Positions 55,229 to 63,190 of a stretch of DNA of 63,510 nt are shown here, in pieces. Source of the DNA: Planctomycetota bacterium (GTDB lineage Bacteria > Planctomycetota > Planctomycetia > Pirellulales > Pirellulaceae). The notes below the pieces were generated by a model that was not told where the DNA came from, searched no databases, and was given only the letters and a program-made list of their open reading frames with translations. The position numbers and the translations under genes are program-made. Numbering within the stretch: position 1 is the stretch's first letter; every line of letters starts with the position of its first letter. The stretch covers positions 1-63,510 of the forward strand of contig JAPLNL010000027.1 in the NCBI GenBank assembly GCA_026692905.1, given 5' to 3'.

Positions 55229-55572
55229 GCCCCTTGAATGATTGCTACAAGATCACGGTCCATCTGGCCTCGTGTCATCACGGCGTCCGCGCCAGCCTCC
55301 TGCGCCAATGTCAAGCGTTCGACATCGACATGCGGCCCGTACGCGATCACTTTGCAATTCGAAAACGACTGGTGAAGGAGTGGAATTTCGATGCTTAGTT
55401 CGACCGCTCGCAGCGTCAAGTCGACCAGCACCAGCTTGACCGTGTCTGGTTCCGCGACCCGTTCGACCAACTTGGCAACCGATCGATCCACCACGCAGGA
55501 TTTGCCTGCCTCACGTGCGGTCGAGCTGATCCTGGACTGAAACATCAAGTCGCTAGACAATAATAGTATCAC
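55225..55572 (-). CDS. Degenerate response-regulator receiver domain
   Basis: 115 residues with the receiver pattern: N-terminal ILLLSSD, the putative phospho-Asp51 in LVLVDL, a hydrophobic strand VIAYGPH and GADAVMTRGQ at the end. It has only one acidic residue (Asp8) where receivers usually have a pair, and the conserved lysine near the end is replaced (VMTRGQ). It may therefore not be phosphorylated normally. It overlaps the PII gene by one base and the FIST gene by four. It may act as an adaptor in a PII-FIST circuit (inference). Confidence 0.7.
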   Translation of the reverse strand: MILLLSSDLMFQSRISSTAREAGKSCVVDRSVAKLVERVAEPDTVKLVLVDLTLRAVELSIEIPLLHQSFSNCKVIAYGPHVDVERLTLAQEAGADAVMTRGQMDRDLVAIIQGA

Positions 55573-55913
55573 TAAACAGCTCCTGGTCCTCTTTGGCCAT
55601 CATCGATCGTGATGGCCTCTAGTGTTGGCAAAACAAATATTTTTCCGTCCCCAACGCATCCTTCGGTTCCCGTTCGAGCGATCGCGGTAATGGTATCGAT
55701 GGTGCGTTCCAGGAAATCGTCGTTAACGCAGATCTCCAACGTCACTTTGCGAAGCAAATTTACGCGGTACTCGACGCCTCGATAAGTTGACGACTGACCT
55801 TTTTGGCGGCCGTACCCCTGGCCTTCGATGACGGTCAATCGCTGAACTCCTGCATGATTGAGCGCTTCTCGCACCGCTTGAAGCTTGCTCGGTTGTATTA
55901 CCGCAAACAGCAT
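55572..55913 (-). CDS. PII signal-transduction protein
   Basis: 113 residues from the ATG at 55913; a much longer frame to 56075 lies over the QueD gene and is rejected. The PII fold is clear: MLFAVIQPSKLQAVREAL, the T-loop GRQKGQSSTYRGVEY (Tyr49 at the usual uridylylation position) and GDGKIFVLPTLEAITI. The B-loop is longer than in GlnB: RTG-TEGCV-GDGKIF instead of QTG-KI-GDGKIF, three extra residues. PII proteins sense ATP/ADP and 2-oxoglutarate. The gene is not beside glnA or amtB but between QueD-like and receiver-FIST genes. Confidence 0.9.
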   Translation of the reverse strand: MLFAVIQPSKLQAVREALNHAGVQRLTVIEGQGYGRQKGQSSTYRGVEYRVNLLRKVTLEICVNDDFLERTIDTITAIARTGTEGCVGDGKIFVLPTLEAITIDDGQRGPGAV

Positions 55914-55923
55914 TTTCAAGATG

Positions 55924-56400
55924 TCACTTCGCTTCCGCTGCATCGTAGCTGGAAACGACCAGTTTGTCATGCTCATCGATGGCAGCTTCGGCAAACGACT
56001 CATCGGTTTCCCAGATTCGGACGCGGTTAGCAACTCCTCCCATCCCCTCAAGAAGCATTGGACAAACTTCTTCAAGCAGGTACTTTGCCATGTTTTCGGC
56101 GGTTGGATTGTAAGGCATGACGAACAATCGGCACGGCTTGACCATCTTCAACGCGGTGATTGCGTTCTCGTCTTGATCGCAGACCAGAAAACTATGGTCC
56201 CAGTTCTCATCGAGCCAGCCTTTGCATTTGTTCTTGAGATCGGCAAAGTCCATAACTCGCCCCACGGAGTCCTGAGCTTCCCCAGTCACAAAAAAGTCAG
56301 CAACATAGTTGTGGCCGTGGAAGTGCTCGCATTTACCACCGTGTTTGAACAATCGGTGGCCCGCGCAGAATTTGATTCGACGCATAATGGTAAGACTCAT
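55924..56400 (-). CDS. queD: 6-pyruvoyl tetrahydropterin synthase / QueD family protein
   Basis: 158 residues. Zinc ligands His15 (AGHRL), His28 and His30 (EHFHGHNY) and a catalytic Cys24 fit the family; a later LDENWDHSFLV also matches. In bacteria QueD usually makes 6-carboxy-tetrahydropterin for queuosine synthesis, but related enzymes work in other pterin paths, so the symbol is provisional. The start at 56400 may instead be the ATG six codons in (MRRIKFCAGH). It lies 21 bases after the MazG-like gene and 10 before PII. Confidence 0.86.
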   Translation of the reverse strand: MSLTIMRRIKFCAGHRLFKHGGKCEHFHGHNYVADFFVTGEAQDSVGRVMDFADLKNKCKGWLDENWDHSFLVCDQDENAITALKMVKPCRLFVMPYNPTAENMAKYLLEEVCPMLLEGMGGVANRVRIWETDESFAEAAIDEHDKLVVSSYDAAEAK

Positions 56401-56421
56401 GATTTTGGCTTTCGAAAATGA

Positions 56422-56790
56422 TTAGGGTTGGAGTTTCGGGTTGTCGCGATGTCGCGTGGCGTCCCGCATTGTCTTTTTCAGTAAGTTGTCGTGGATTGCC
56501 CGAGTCAAATCGACCCCCGTTTGATTGGCTAGGCAGACCAAAACGAAAAGAATGTCCGCCATTTCATCCGGTAGACTATAGGCAGCATCCGATTTTTTAA
56601 AGCTTTGATCACCATAAGTTCTTGCCAAAATTCTCGAAAGCTCCCCCACTTCCTCCACGAGGACAGCAAGGTTCGTTAGCTCAGAAAAGTATCGGACGCC
56701 CACCTCTTTTATCCAACTGTCTACCTTGCCCTGCAATTCTAGAATGGTCATTTCGTCGGGATTTCCCAAAGATGCATCGGAATCGTTCAT
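56422..56790 (-). CDS. MazG-like nucleotide pyrophosphohydrolase
   Basis: 122 residues from the ATG at 56790; the longer frame begins with TTG at 56817. Metal-binding acidic residues follow the MazG pattern: Glu46-Glu47-x-x-Glu50 (EEVGE) and Asp75-Glu76-x-x-Asp79 (DEMADI). Such small single-domain enzymes hydrolyse non-canonical or excess NTPs. It heads the five-gene minus-strand run. The substrate cannot be read from sequence. Confidence 0.83.
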   Translation of the reverse strand: MNDSDASLGNPDEMTILELQGKVDSWIKEVGVRYFSELTNLAVLVEEVGELSRILARTYGDQSFKKSDAAYSLPDEMADILFVLVCLANQTGVDLTRAIHDNLLKKTMRDATRHRDNPKLQP

Positions 56791-56974
56791 CGCTAAATTG
56801 CCTGCGTTTTTCTGCAAAAAGGTCCAAAAAAGGATTGGAATCGGGAATTATAGCAAATCACGTTCCAAAATCGCAAATTATTCACAAGTCAAGTCTGCAC
56901 TTACGGCGGTTCAGGTGATACAGTAAAGGTAGAAGTGTTCGTTTCAATCAACTGTTTTAATGGATTTAATCATT

Positions 56975-58465
56975 ATGCGTCTGTCGTTCGGACTCGAAGC
57001 ACGTCAGATTCAGACCCAAAAGCTGGCTCCCCGGATGATCCAGTCGATGGAGATTCTGCAACTGCCAATTTTGGCGCTGCAGGAGCGCATTGAGCAGGAA
57101 ATGAATGAAAATCCCATGCTCGAGGTCGAAGAACGGGATGAGACGCTGCCCGACGAAGAACCGTCGGACGAAGAAAGCCCGACCGCCTCGCGAACCGAAG
57201 ACGAAAAAGAACTGATCGTCAAGGATAGTCAGTCCAACGCTGAGGACTTCGAGCGGTTGGCCAACATGGACAATGACATGCCCGACACGTTCGATGATTT
57301 TCGACGTTCGAGCAGCCGCATCCAAGAAGATGGCGACCGAGCCCATGATTTGATGGCCAACGCGGCCGAAAGACCGGAATCGCTAAACGACTATCTGCTC
57401 CACCAACTCGCCGAAATGGATATCGATGACGATATCGAACGCATCGCCGAACGCATCATTTCTTGTTTGGATGCTCGAGATGGCGGTTATTTAAAGACGT
57501 CTCTTTCCGACATACTCCCACCCGACCACAAAGCATCCGATTTGGCACTGGCCGAAAAGGCCCTTGCGATTGTTCAGTCGCTTGAGCCGGCAGGTGTTGG
57601 GGCTCGCAATCTTCGCGAATGCTTGATCAATCAGCTTCGCCCAGAAATGCGATTGGTAGATGAAATGCGAACGTTGATTTCGCAGCACCTCGACGACTTG
57701 GCCGAAAATCGCTTGCCCGTGATTCAAAAAAAGACGGGCTACTCCATTGAACTGATCAAGGAGATTCGCGAACAGATGCATCAGTTCAACCCGAAACCGG
57801 GTGCTGCCTTCATGGAAGTGCACGTGCCACTGGTAACTCCTGACGTCATCGTTGAGTCAAACGAAAATGGCGTATACACCGTTCGATTGGTGGACGATTC
57901 GTTGCCACCTTTGCGAATTAGCGAATACTACCGCCGCCGATTGGGAGACCCCAAGGCCAGCGAGGAAGAAAAAGAATTCATCAAGCGAAAGATCGGCAGT
58001 GCGCAATGGTTGATCGAGTCAATTCAACAACGCCGAAGAACTTTGACCCGTGTTTCGCAAGCCATCGTAGATTACCAAACCAAGTTTCTCGACGAAGGCC
58101 CCGAGTCGATCGAACCATTGAAAATGCAACAGATCGCTGATCAGGTCGGTGTGCACGTTACCACCGTCTCAAGAGCCGTCGATGACAAGTGGATTCAAAC
58201 CCCGCGAGGAATTTTGCCTCTACGTCGATTCTTTGTCTTCGGTACCCAAAGCGCCGACGGTGAAGATGTCGCCTATGAAACGATCCGTATCAAGCTTCAA
58301 GAGATCATTGGCAAAGAAGACAAGACCAACCCTCTCAGCGATGACGATTTGGTGGACGAGCTCAAAAAGCAAGGGCTTGGCGTAGCGCGCCGAACCATCA
58401 CCAAGTACCGCAAAAAAATGGCCATCCCCAGTAGCCGCCAGCGACGAGATTGGTCCAAAGTTTGA
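56975..58465 (+). CDS. rpoN: RNA polymerase sigma-54 factor RpoN
   Basis: 496 residues from the ATG at 56975, which starts the usual MRLSFGLEARQ...LAPRMIQSMEILQL region I; the ATG at 56960 is an alternative. After the Gln/Glu-rich acidic region II comes the core-binding domain and the HTH (MQQIADQVGVHVTTVSRAV). The C terminus holds the RpoN box (ARRTITKYRK), which reads the -24 element. RpoN directs enhancer-dependent promoters. Its only near neighbours are the divergent MazG-like gene and ribD. Confidence 0.96.
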   Translation: MRLSFGLEARQIQTQKLAPRMIQSMEILQLPILALQERIEQEMNENPMLEVEERDETLPDEEPSDEESPTASRTEDEKELIVKDSQSNAEDFERLANMDNDMPDTFDDFRRSSSRIQEDGDRAHDLMANAAERPESLNDYLLHQLAEMDIDDDIERIAERIISCLDARDGGYLKTSLSDILPPDHKASDLALAEKALAIVQSLEPAGVGARNLRECLINQLRPEMRLVDEMRTLISQHLDDLAENRLPVIQKKTGYSIELIKEIREQMHQFNPKPGAAFMEVHVPLVTPDVIVESNENGVYTVRLVDDSLPPLRISEYYRRRLGDPKASEEEKEFIKRKIGSAQWLIESIQQRRRTLTRVSQAIVDYQTKFLDEGPESIEPLKMQQIADQVGVHVTTVSRAVDDKWIQTPRGILPLRRFFVFGTQSADGEDVAYETIRIKLQEIIGKEDKTNPLSDDDLVDELKKQGLGVARRTITKYRKKMAIPSSRQRRDWSKV

Positions 58466-58478
58466 CCGGAAGTACCTT

Positions 58479-58570
58479 AGCACGACGCGCAAGCTAGTGA
58501 ATGGGACCGTCGATTCACCAGCACGACGCGCAAGCTAGTGAATGGGACAGTAGATTCACTAGCTTGCGCG
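58479..58570. repeat. 41-bp-period direct repeat and inverted repeat after rpoN
   Basis: A 29-base unit (AGCACGACGCGCAAGCTAGT...) occurs at 58479-58507 and 58520-58548. Part of the second unit, 58527-58543, is a perfect 17-bp inverted match to 58554-58570 around a 10-base loop, followed by TTTT. The hairpin could end rpoN transcription, and the direct repeats could be a mobile palindrome with a duplicated arm. Confidence 0.85.
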
Positions 58571-58616
58571 TTTTGAAGTTGCACAAATCAGGCCTGAAAG
58601 GCCGACCTATCCCTAG

Positions 58617-58636
58617 CCGTGGCTGATAAGCCACGG
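58617..58636. repeat. Short perfect hairpin before ribD
   Basis: CCGTGGCT and AGCCACGG form an 8-bp stem around GATA. It lies about 48 bases before the ribD start and is preceded by another short palindrome (GGCCTGAAAGGCC). Both look like dispersed planctomycete intergenic repeats. Confidence 0.7.
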
Positions 58637-58683
58637 TGCGAAGCTAACTCGGCTCGTCCACTACTCCAATTCATAGCACTCGA

Positions 58684-59811
58684 ATGGCCAATCGCGACCC
58701 ATATTGGATGAGTCTCGCACTGCAACTCGCAACGCGTGGACGTGGATTTGTTGAACCCAATCCCATGGTGGGTTGTGTTGTTGTCGAAAAGGATGAATTG
58801 CTTTCTTCGGGTTACCACCATTATTTTGGTGGACCGCATGCCGAGGTGGACGCGCTTTCGAAATGCGATCCGAAACGACTGGCTGATTCGACTGTCTATG
58901 TCACCCTTGAGCCGTGTAGTCATTTCGGCAAAACGCCTCCTTGCGTTGATCTGCTGTTGCGTCTTCGCCCCAAGCGAGTTGTTGTCGCGATGCAGGATCC
59001 ATTCTCGGAAGTTTCAGGACGAGGAATCCAGGCGCTACGCCTCCAATCCATCGAAGTGGATGTCGGTGTTTTGGGAGCACAAGCGCAGGAACTCAACGCA
59101 CCCTATCTCAAACGACTAGCGAAAGGCATACCTTGGGTTACCGCTAAATGGGCCATGACTCTTGATGGTGCAATCGCTACACGAGACCAGGATTCCAAAT
59201 GGATCAGCAATGAATTGTCTCGCGGAATTGTGCATCAGCTGCGTAGCGGAATGGACGCCGTTATCGTTGGAATCGGAACAGCCATCGCAGACGATCCGCT
59301 CCTCACAACGCGATTGCCCGACGGGACTCGCCCCGCTCGTATTGCGACAAGGGTGGTCGTCGATCGGGAATGTAGACTTTCACCAACTTCGATGCTCGTC
59401 TCGAGTATTGCAGAAGGGCCAGTTTTGGTCGCTTGTTCCGAACGGGCGGAACCGGAGCGCGTTCGCAATTTAAGATCATCTGGCTGTGAGGTCTTGATGA
59501 TTCCAGAGCCAGAAGTAGTGAGTTCGCTCGAGTTCACGTTGAGAGAGCTTGGCAGTCGCCGGTACACCAATGTGCTCTTGGAAGGTGGCGGTACGTTACT
59601 CGGCCACGCTTTCGATCGAGAGCTTATCGATCAAGTCCATTGCTTTGTCGCTGCGAAGCTGGCAGGTGGAGCGAAAGCCATGCGACCGCTAGCTGGCGTG
59701 GGTAAGTCACTAATGAGAGAAGCCACTGAGCTTGACAACACAACCATCGAAACGTTGGGTGACAACGTGCACATTCAAGGAATTGTGCGTCGTGTCGCTG
59801 CACGTGACTGA
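58684..59811 (+). CDS. ribD: Riboflavin biosynthesis protein RibD
   Basis: 375 residues. Residues 1-145 are the deaminase with zinc ligands His52 (HAE, Glu54 the proton shuttle), Cys78 and Cys87 (PCSHFGKTPPC). Residues 150-375 are the reductase, with KWAMTLDGAIATRDQDSKWIS and VLLEGGGTLLGHAF. The bifunctional enzyme performs two consecutive steps from the GTP cyclohydrolase II product to the ribitylaminouracil phosphate. Other rib genes are absent here, so it is a lone gene. It converges with the small minus-strand frame at 59813. Confidence 0.96.
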   Translation: MANRDPYWMSLALQLATRGRGFVEPNPMVGCVVVEKDELLSSGYHHYFGGPHAEVDALSKCDPKRLADSTVYVTLEPCSHFGKTPPCVDLLLRLRPKRVVVAMQDPFSEVSGRGIQALRLQSIEVDVGVLGAQAQELNAPYLKRLAKGIPWVTAKWAMTLDGAIATRDQDSKWISNELSRGIVHQLRSGMDAVIVGIGTAIADDPLLTTRLPDGTRPARIATRVVVDRECRLSPTSMLVSSIAEGPVLVACSERAEPERVRNLRSSGCEVLMIPEPEVVSSLEFTLRELGSRRYTNVLLEGGGTLLGHAFDRELIDQVHCFVAAKLAGGAKAMRPLAGVGKSLMREATELDNTTIETLGDNVHIQGIVRRVAARD

Positions 59812-59812
59812 C

Positions 59813-60109
59813 TCAAAGCGAATGATTTTGTTCTTCCGCGATCATGGATTCGAGACGATTTAATTCTTCGTTCATCTCGATGGAGAATTTGTTCAATCGA
59901 ACTTGCTCTCGCTTTCTAACTCGTATGGCCGGTGGGGCTGTTTCGCTCGAGGATTTTTGGAGTCGCTGAACAACCAATTGCTCCAGCTGCCCCAAGTAGG
60001 ATTCTTCTTCTTTGCGATTAACCCACGCGTTCATTTTCCCGTGCTCCAGGTGGAATAAGCCCGCCAATGTCCCAAGCTGCCTGACAGCTAGGAATGTTTG
60101 TGATGCCAC
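59813..60109 (-). CDS. Small hypothetical coiled-coil-like protein
   Basis: 98 residues from a GTG at 60109, or 73 from the ATG at 60034. It is rich in Glu, Lys, Gln and Arg with heptad-like leucines (RLNKFSIEMNEELNRLESMI). No family was recognised. It ends one base after ribD on the opposite strand. It is kept because the frame is clean and the composition is helical rather than shadow-like, but it could be non-coding. Confidence 0.4.
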   Translation of the reverse strand: MASQTFLAVRQLGTLAGLFHLEHGKMNAWVNRKEEESYLGQLEQLVVQRLQKSSSETAPPAIRVRKREQVRLNKFSIEMNEELNRLESMIAEEQNHSL

Positions 60110-60279
60110 CGAAAGATTAGGTCATGTTCCACGGACAGCTTTCGAAATCTAGCAAAACAGTCCGAGTTTCGAAAAAAGGAAAATGATTCATCGATACCGC
60201 TGGAACAATTGTATCGACCGGAAAAGAACAGAAAACCTGAAGGTTTCGGGAGCGTCCAAGCCTTTTGCTAAACTTGGAA

Positions 60280-61209
60280 CTACTTCTTTGCCGGACGCGC
60301 TCCTAGATAGCGTTGATCGATGACAACGAATTCGTATCCGCCAGCCTTCTTTTTCTGACGGCACTCGAAAACCGTCTTTGCGATGTCAGCAATTCGCACT
60401 TCTTTGCTGCGTTTCTCCATGTAATAGGCCGCCTCAGCCTGGGCCAGCAACTCTTCCGTTTCCTTTGGGACAAACTTCAAAACTTGTCGACCGGCATTTG
60501 GGATTCCCGCGGTTTGCAAGATCTGCTTTTCGTATTGCTCAAGAACATTTGCGGTCGTGCTCATGAAATACAAAACCCCCTTGAACTCCTTGGAAGTCCC
60601 GGATTTTTTGCTGGGAGCACTCGCAACATTTGTCACATAGTCAACGGTAGCGATCCCTCCACCAATGGCACCGACGTTGATCTTAAACGACTCGAGTTGC
60701 AATGAATAATTGCGCTTATCTCTGGCTGTAAACTTCAATTCCCATCGCTCGCTCCTCGGAACGTTCTTGTCCCCTTCGCCTTCTGGGCCAGCTTGTCGGC
60801 TATCTCCTCGCCCGGAGCCAGTGCCGTTGGCTGCCATGCTGGATTCGATGCTCTCCAAAGAAGCCGAAATGTTACTAATCGCTTCTGTTACCATTTGCAA
60901 AGTTTGCTCGAGGGCCGGCTCGGAAAGTTGTTCGACTTCGTCTGAACCTGGAGGATCGAAATCCCGTTCAAACCCTTCGGCGTTTAGACCACGCCCTTCA
61001 ATCGACTCAGGCTTGACAATGAACGGCTTCGTATAGTGAGACATCGACCGCATGATGAACAGCACCGCAAGCATGAAGACGGCTATCCCGATTAGGATAA
61101 TCATGCTCAGCAAAAAACTAGAAGTCTGGTCCACTTTATTCGTTCGCATCGAGGATTCATCGACAGCGAGAATGCTCTTCACGGGTTTGACAGACGGTGC
61201 GGACGACAT
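60280..61209 (-). CDS. Single-span membrane protein of unknown function
   Basis: 309 residues. A cytoplasmic polar N terminus of about 30 residues precedes one transmembrane helix (LLSMIILIGIAVFMLAVLFIM). The rest is a predicted extracytoplasmic domain with a Gly/Ser/Arg/Glu linker (about 120-150) and a compact C-terminal domain (ELKFTARDKRNYSLQLESFK, VLYFMSTTANVLEQYEKQIL). No domain recognised. It lies 59 bases after the squalene-cyclase-fold protein gene on the same strand, so the two may act together. Confidence 0.75.
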   Translation of the reverse strand: MSSAPSVKPVKSILAVDESSMRTNKVDQTSSFLLSMIILIGIAVFMLAVLFIMRSMSHYTKPFIVKPESIEGRGLNAEGFERDFDPPGSDEVEQLSEPALEQTLQMVTEAISNISASLESIESSMAANGTGSGRGDSRQAGPEGEGDKNVPRSERWELKFTARDKRNYSLQLESFKINVGAIGGGIATVDYVTNVASAPSKKSGTSKEFKGVLYFMSTTANVLEQYEKQILQTAGIPNAGRQVLKFVPKETEELLAQAEAAYYMEKRSKEVRIADIAKTVFECRQKKKAGGYEFVVIDQRYLGARPAKK

Positions 61210-61268
61210 TGTTTCGATTCTCTGTGAGCGGCTTTAGGAAACTCTTGGGGTGGCTTCTTTGTAATTGC

Positions 61269-62945
61269 TTAGTCGTTAAACACGTAGTCAGGTCGGAGGC
61301 TCAAATACCATTTTTTCCACTCTGCACCCGCTTTGATTTTTGCCTGGTCGGATAGTTTTCCGTCCTTGCTTTTTGGCAAATGATAGGTGTCGAGTTTCCG
61401 CGAGATAAGTCGGAGCGACTGTTCTGCAGTTCGAGCAACTTCAGCATCGGGATCGGTCGAAACAGCGAAGATCAAGGATGGTACCACATCCATATCGTCG
61501 CCGCGACCTAGCATCTTCGCGGCAACTTTTCGCGATTCGGCTTCCTTGGCGTTTAAGAGTCGCGTAAAACGATTGAGTTGGTCTTTGCGTTGCTTTGGAT
61601 CGCTGGATAGTTTCATGTTATCTGCGACGAGCTTTCCTTCGGTGTTGCCTTTGCCATCCTGCTCCAGCATTTTGAGGGCGTCGTCAACCGAGGTCGCTGT
61701 CGATTTCGAAACGACTTTCCCTCCATTTACCGTGACCGAATTCAAGTCATCGGGTAGGCCTTGTCCGCCGACGTAATACGCTTCGTTGAGCGATCCAATT
61801 GCTTTTTGTGTACTTCGAATAAGAAAAAGGACGGCAAAGCAAGTGCTGGCTTCTGGATTTAGCAACGAATCGGTGTCGCCGGCCACGGCTCCCCAGGCGC
61901 CCGCGAAATTCCCGTCAGTACTCTGTGCTGCTCTCAAAGCTTCGACCGCTTGGTTGTACCATTCTGGGCTCTTCTGCTGTTTGCCTTTGGTTATTTCCAA
62001 AAACGACTCGTATCTTTCGCGGCTGTACATGTAATAGTAGTGCCATATTGCTCGCTTGTATGGATTTTGATTGTGCCAGGCTTCTCCCCTTTTAGCGGAG
62101 TTGTCCAAACGAGTTCGATCGAAGTTGGCTTTGGTCTTACCTGTATCGGCAAGGATCCGTTTGAATGCAGCTGGGATAATTCCCTCCTCTTCTTGATTTT
62201 CTGCGATCTTGCTTCGATACTGCCCGAGCAAATCACCAGCAATCAGGAGTGCGGAGAAGCCCGCTGCGGCCAGAGAATTGGACGTTGCCGCATCGACGGT
62301 TCCAGTTCCCGCTTGATAGGGCCAAGCTCCATCGTTGTGTTGAGAGGCGGCCAAAAAGGAAATGGTGCGAATAATCGCCTCGTCCGGTACTTCAATACCA
62401 AGTTGGCTCATGGTCCAAAGACAGAGCATTGCATATTGGGTTTGGGAGATGTCTCCTGAAGCAAGGTATTGGCCATCAACGAGATAGCCAAATCCCCCGT
62501 GTGGCTTTTGCGAGGCCAACAAGAAATCGCGAATCTGTCGAATTTCAGCTCCATAGGCCTCGACGTCAACCGAGGCAAGGAGCATGCCTGCAAGAGCGGG
62601 TACGTACATCGATCTAGTATCGCCGTTCTTTCCTCCGCTGGCCACGACTCGGGCCAATTCCCGCGACTCGGCAATGGCACTTGCAACAACCGGATGTTCG
62701 GTGTTCCCATCGACCTTAAAGAGCGTATACCCCATCAAATAGTGCATTCCTTCGCCGGTGGTCCTGGCTCGAGAGGACCCCAGGAACGCAATTCCTTTTG
62801 CGACCATGTCTTGGACGACAGGGTGATCCGGAGTGTATTTTTGAGCGAAAGTGTGGCTCGAACCAGTTGCGAAACAAACAAGCGTCGTCACAAGCAAAAA
62901 AAACTTTTTAGAGGAAGTTTTTTGAGCAAAAGAAAAGGAAGCCAT
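61269..62945 (-). CDS. Secreted prenyltransferase/squalene-cyclase-fold repeat protein
   Basis: 558 residues from the ATG at 62945, giving a signal peptide (KKFFLLVTTLVCFATGSSHTFAQ). Repeats of the alpha/alpha toroid family follow (MYVPALAGMLLASVDVEAYG, GGFGYLVDGQYLASGDIS, DGAWPYQAGTGTVDAA, TDGNFAGAWGAVAG). The last 150 residues hold HEAT-like helices (SRKVAAKMLGRGDDMDVV, DPDAEVARTAEQSLRLI). These planctomycete proteins carry the terpene-cyclase/prenyltransferase fold without clear catalytic motifs; a structural or binding role is as likely as catalysis. It precedes the single-span protein gene by 59 bases. Confidence 0.8.
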   Translation of the reverse strand: MASFSFAQKTSSKKFFLLVTTLVCFATGSSHTFAQKYTPDHPVVQDMVAKGIAFLGSSRARTTGEGMHYLMGYTLFKVDGNTEHPVVASAIAESRELARVVASGGKNGDTRSMYVPALAGMLLASVDVEAYGAEIRQIRDFLLASQKPHGGFGYLVDGQYLASGDISQTQYAMLCLWTMSQLGIEVPDEAIIRTISFLAASQHNDGAWPYQAGTGTVDAATSNSLAAAGFSALLIAGDLLGQYRSKIAENQEEEGIIPAAFKRILADTGKTKANFDRTRLDNSAKRGEAWHNQNPYKRAIWHYYYMYSRERYESFLEITKGKQQKSPEWYNQAVEALRAAQSTDGNFAGAWGAVAGDTDSLLNPEASTCFAVLFLIRSTQKAIGSLNEAYYVGGQGLPDDLNSVTVNGGKVVSKSTATSVDDALKMLEQDGKGNTEGKLVADNMKLSSDPKQRKDQLNRFTRLLNAKEAESRKVAAKMLGRGDDMDVVPSLIFAVSTDPDAEVARTAEQSLRLISRKLDTYHLPKSKDGKLSDQAKIKAGAEWKKWYLSLRPDYVFND

Positions 62946-63117
62946 TTGCGTGCAATTCCCTGGTTTTTGTTGAAAAGCTGAGAAGATACTTGACCCGGCG
63001 TAACCAGCCAATCGAAAGCGTGCATCTAGGTTATCCGATTGAGACTCGCAAGACAAATGCATTGACCCCGAATTGACAAAAAGTGCAGACGGAAATACAT
63101 TGCAGAGAGAACGCGTT

Positions 63118-63190
<73 letters not shown>

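Noticed and set aside
56878-56886. Single perfect DnaA box (TTATTCACA) before rpoN
   Set aside because: About two such 9-mers are expected by chance in a window of this size, and no others cluster with it.
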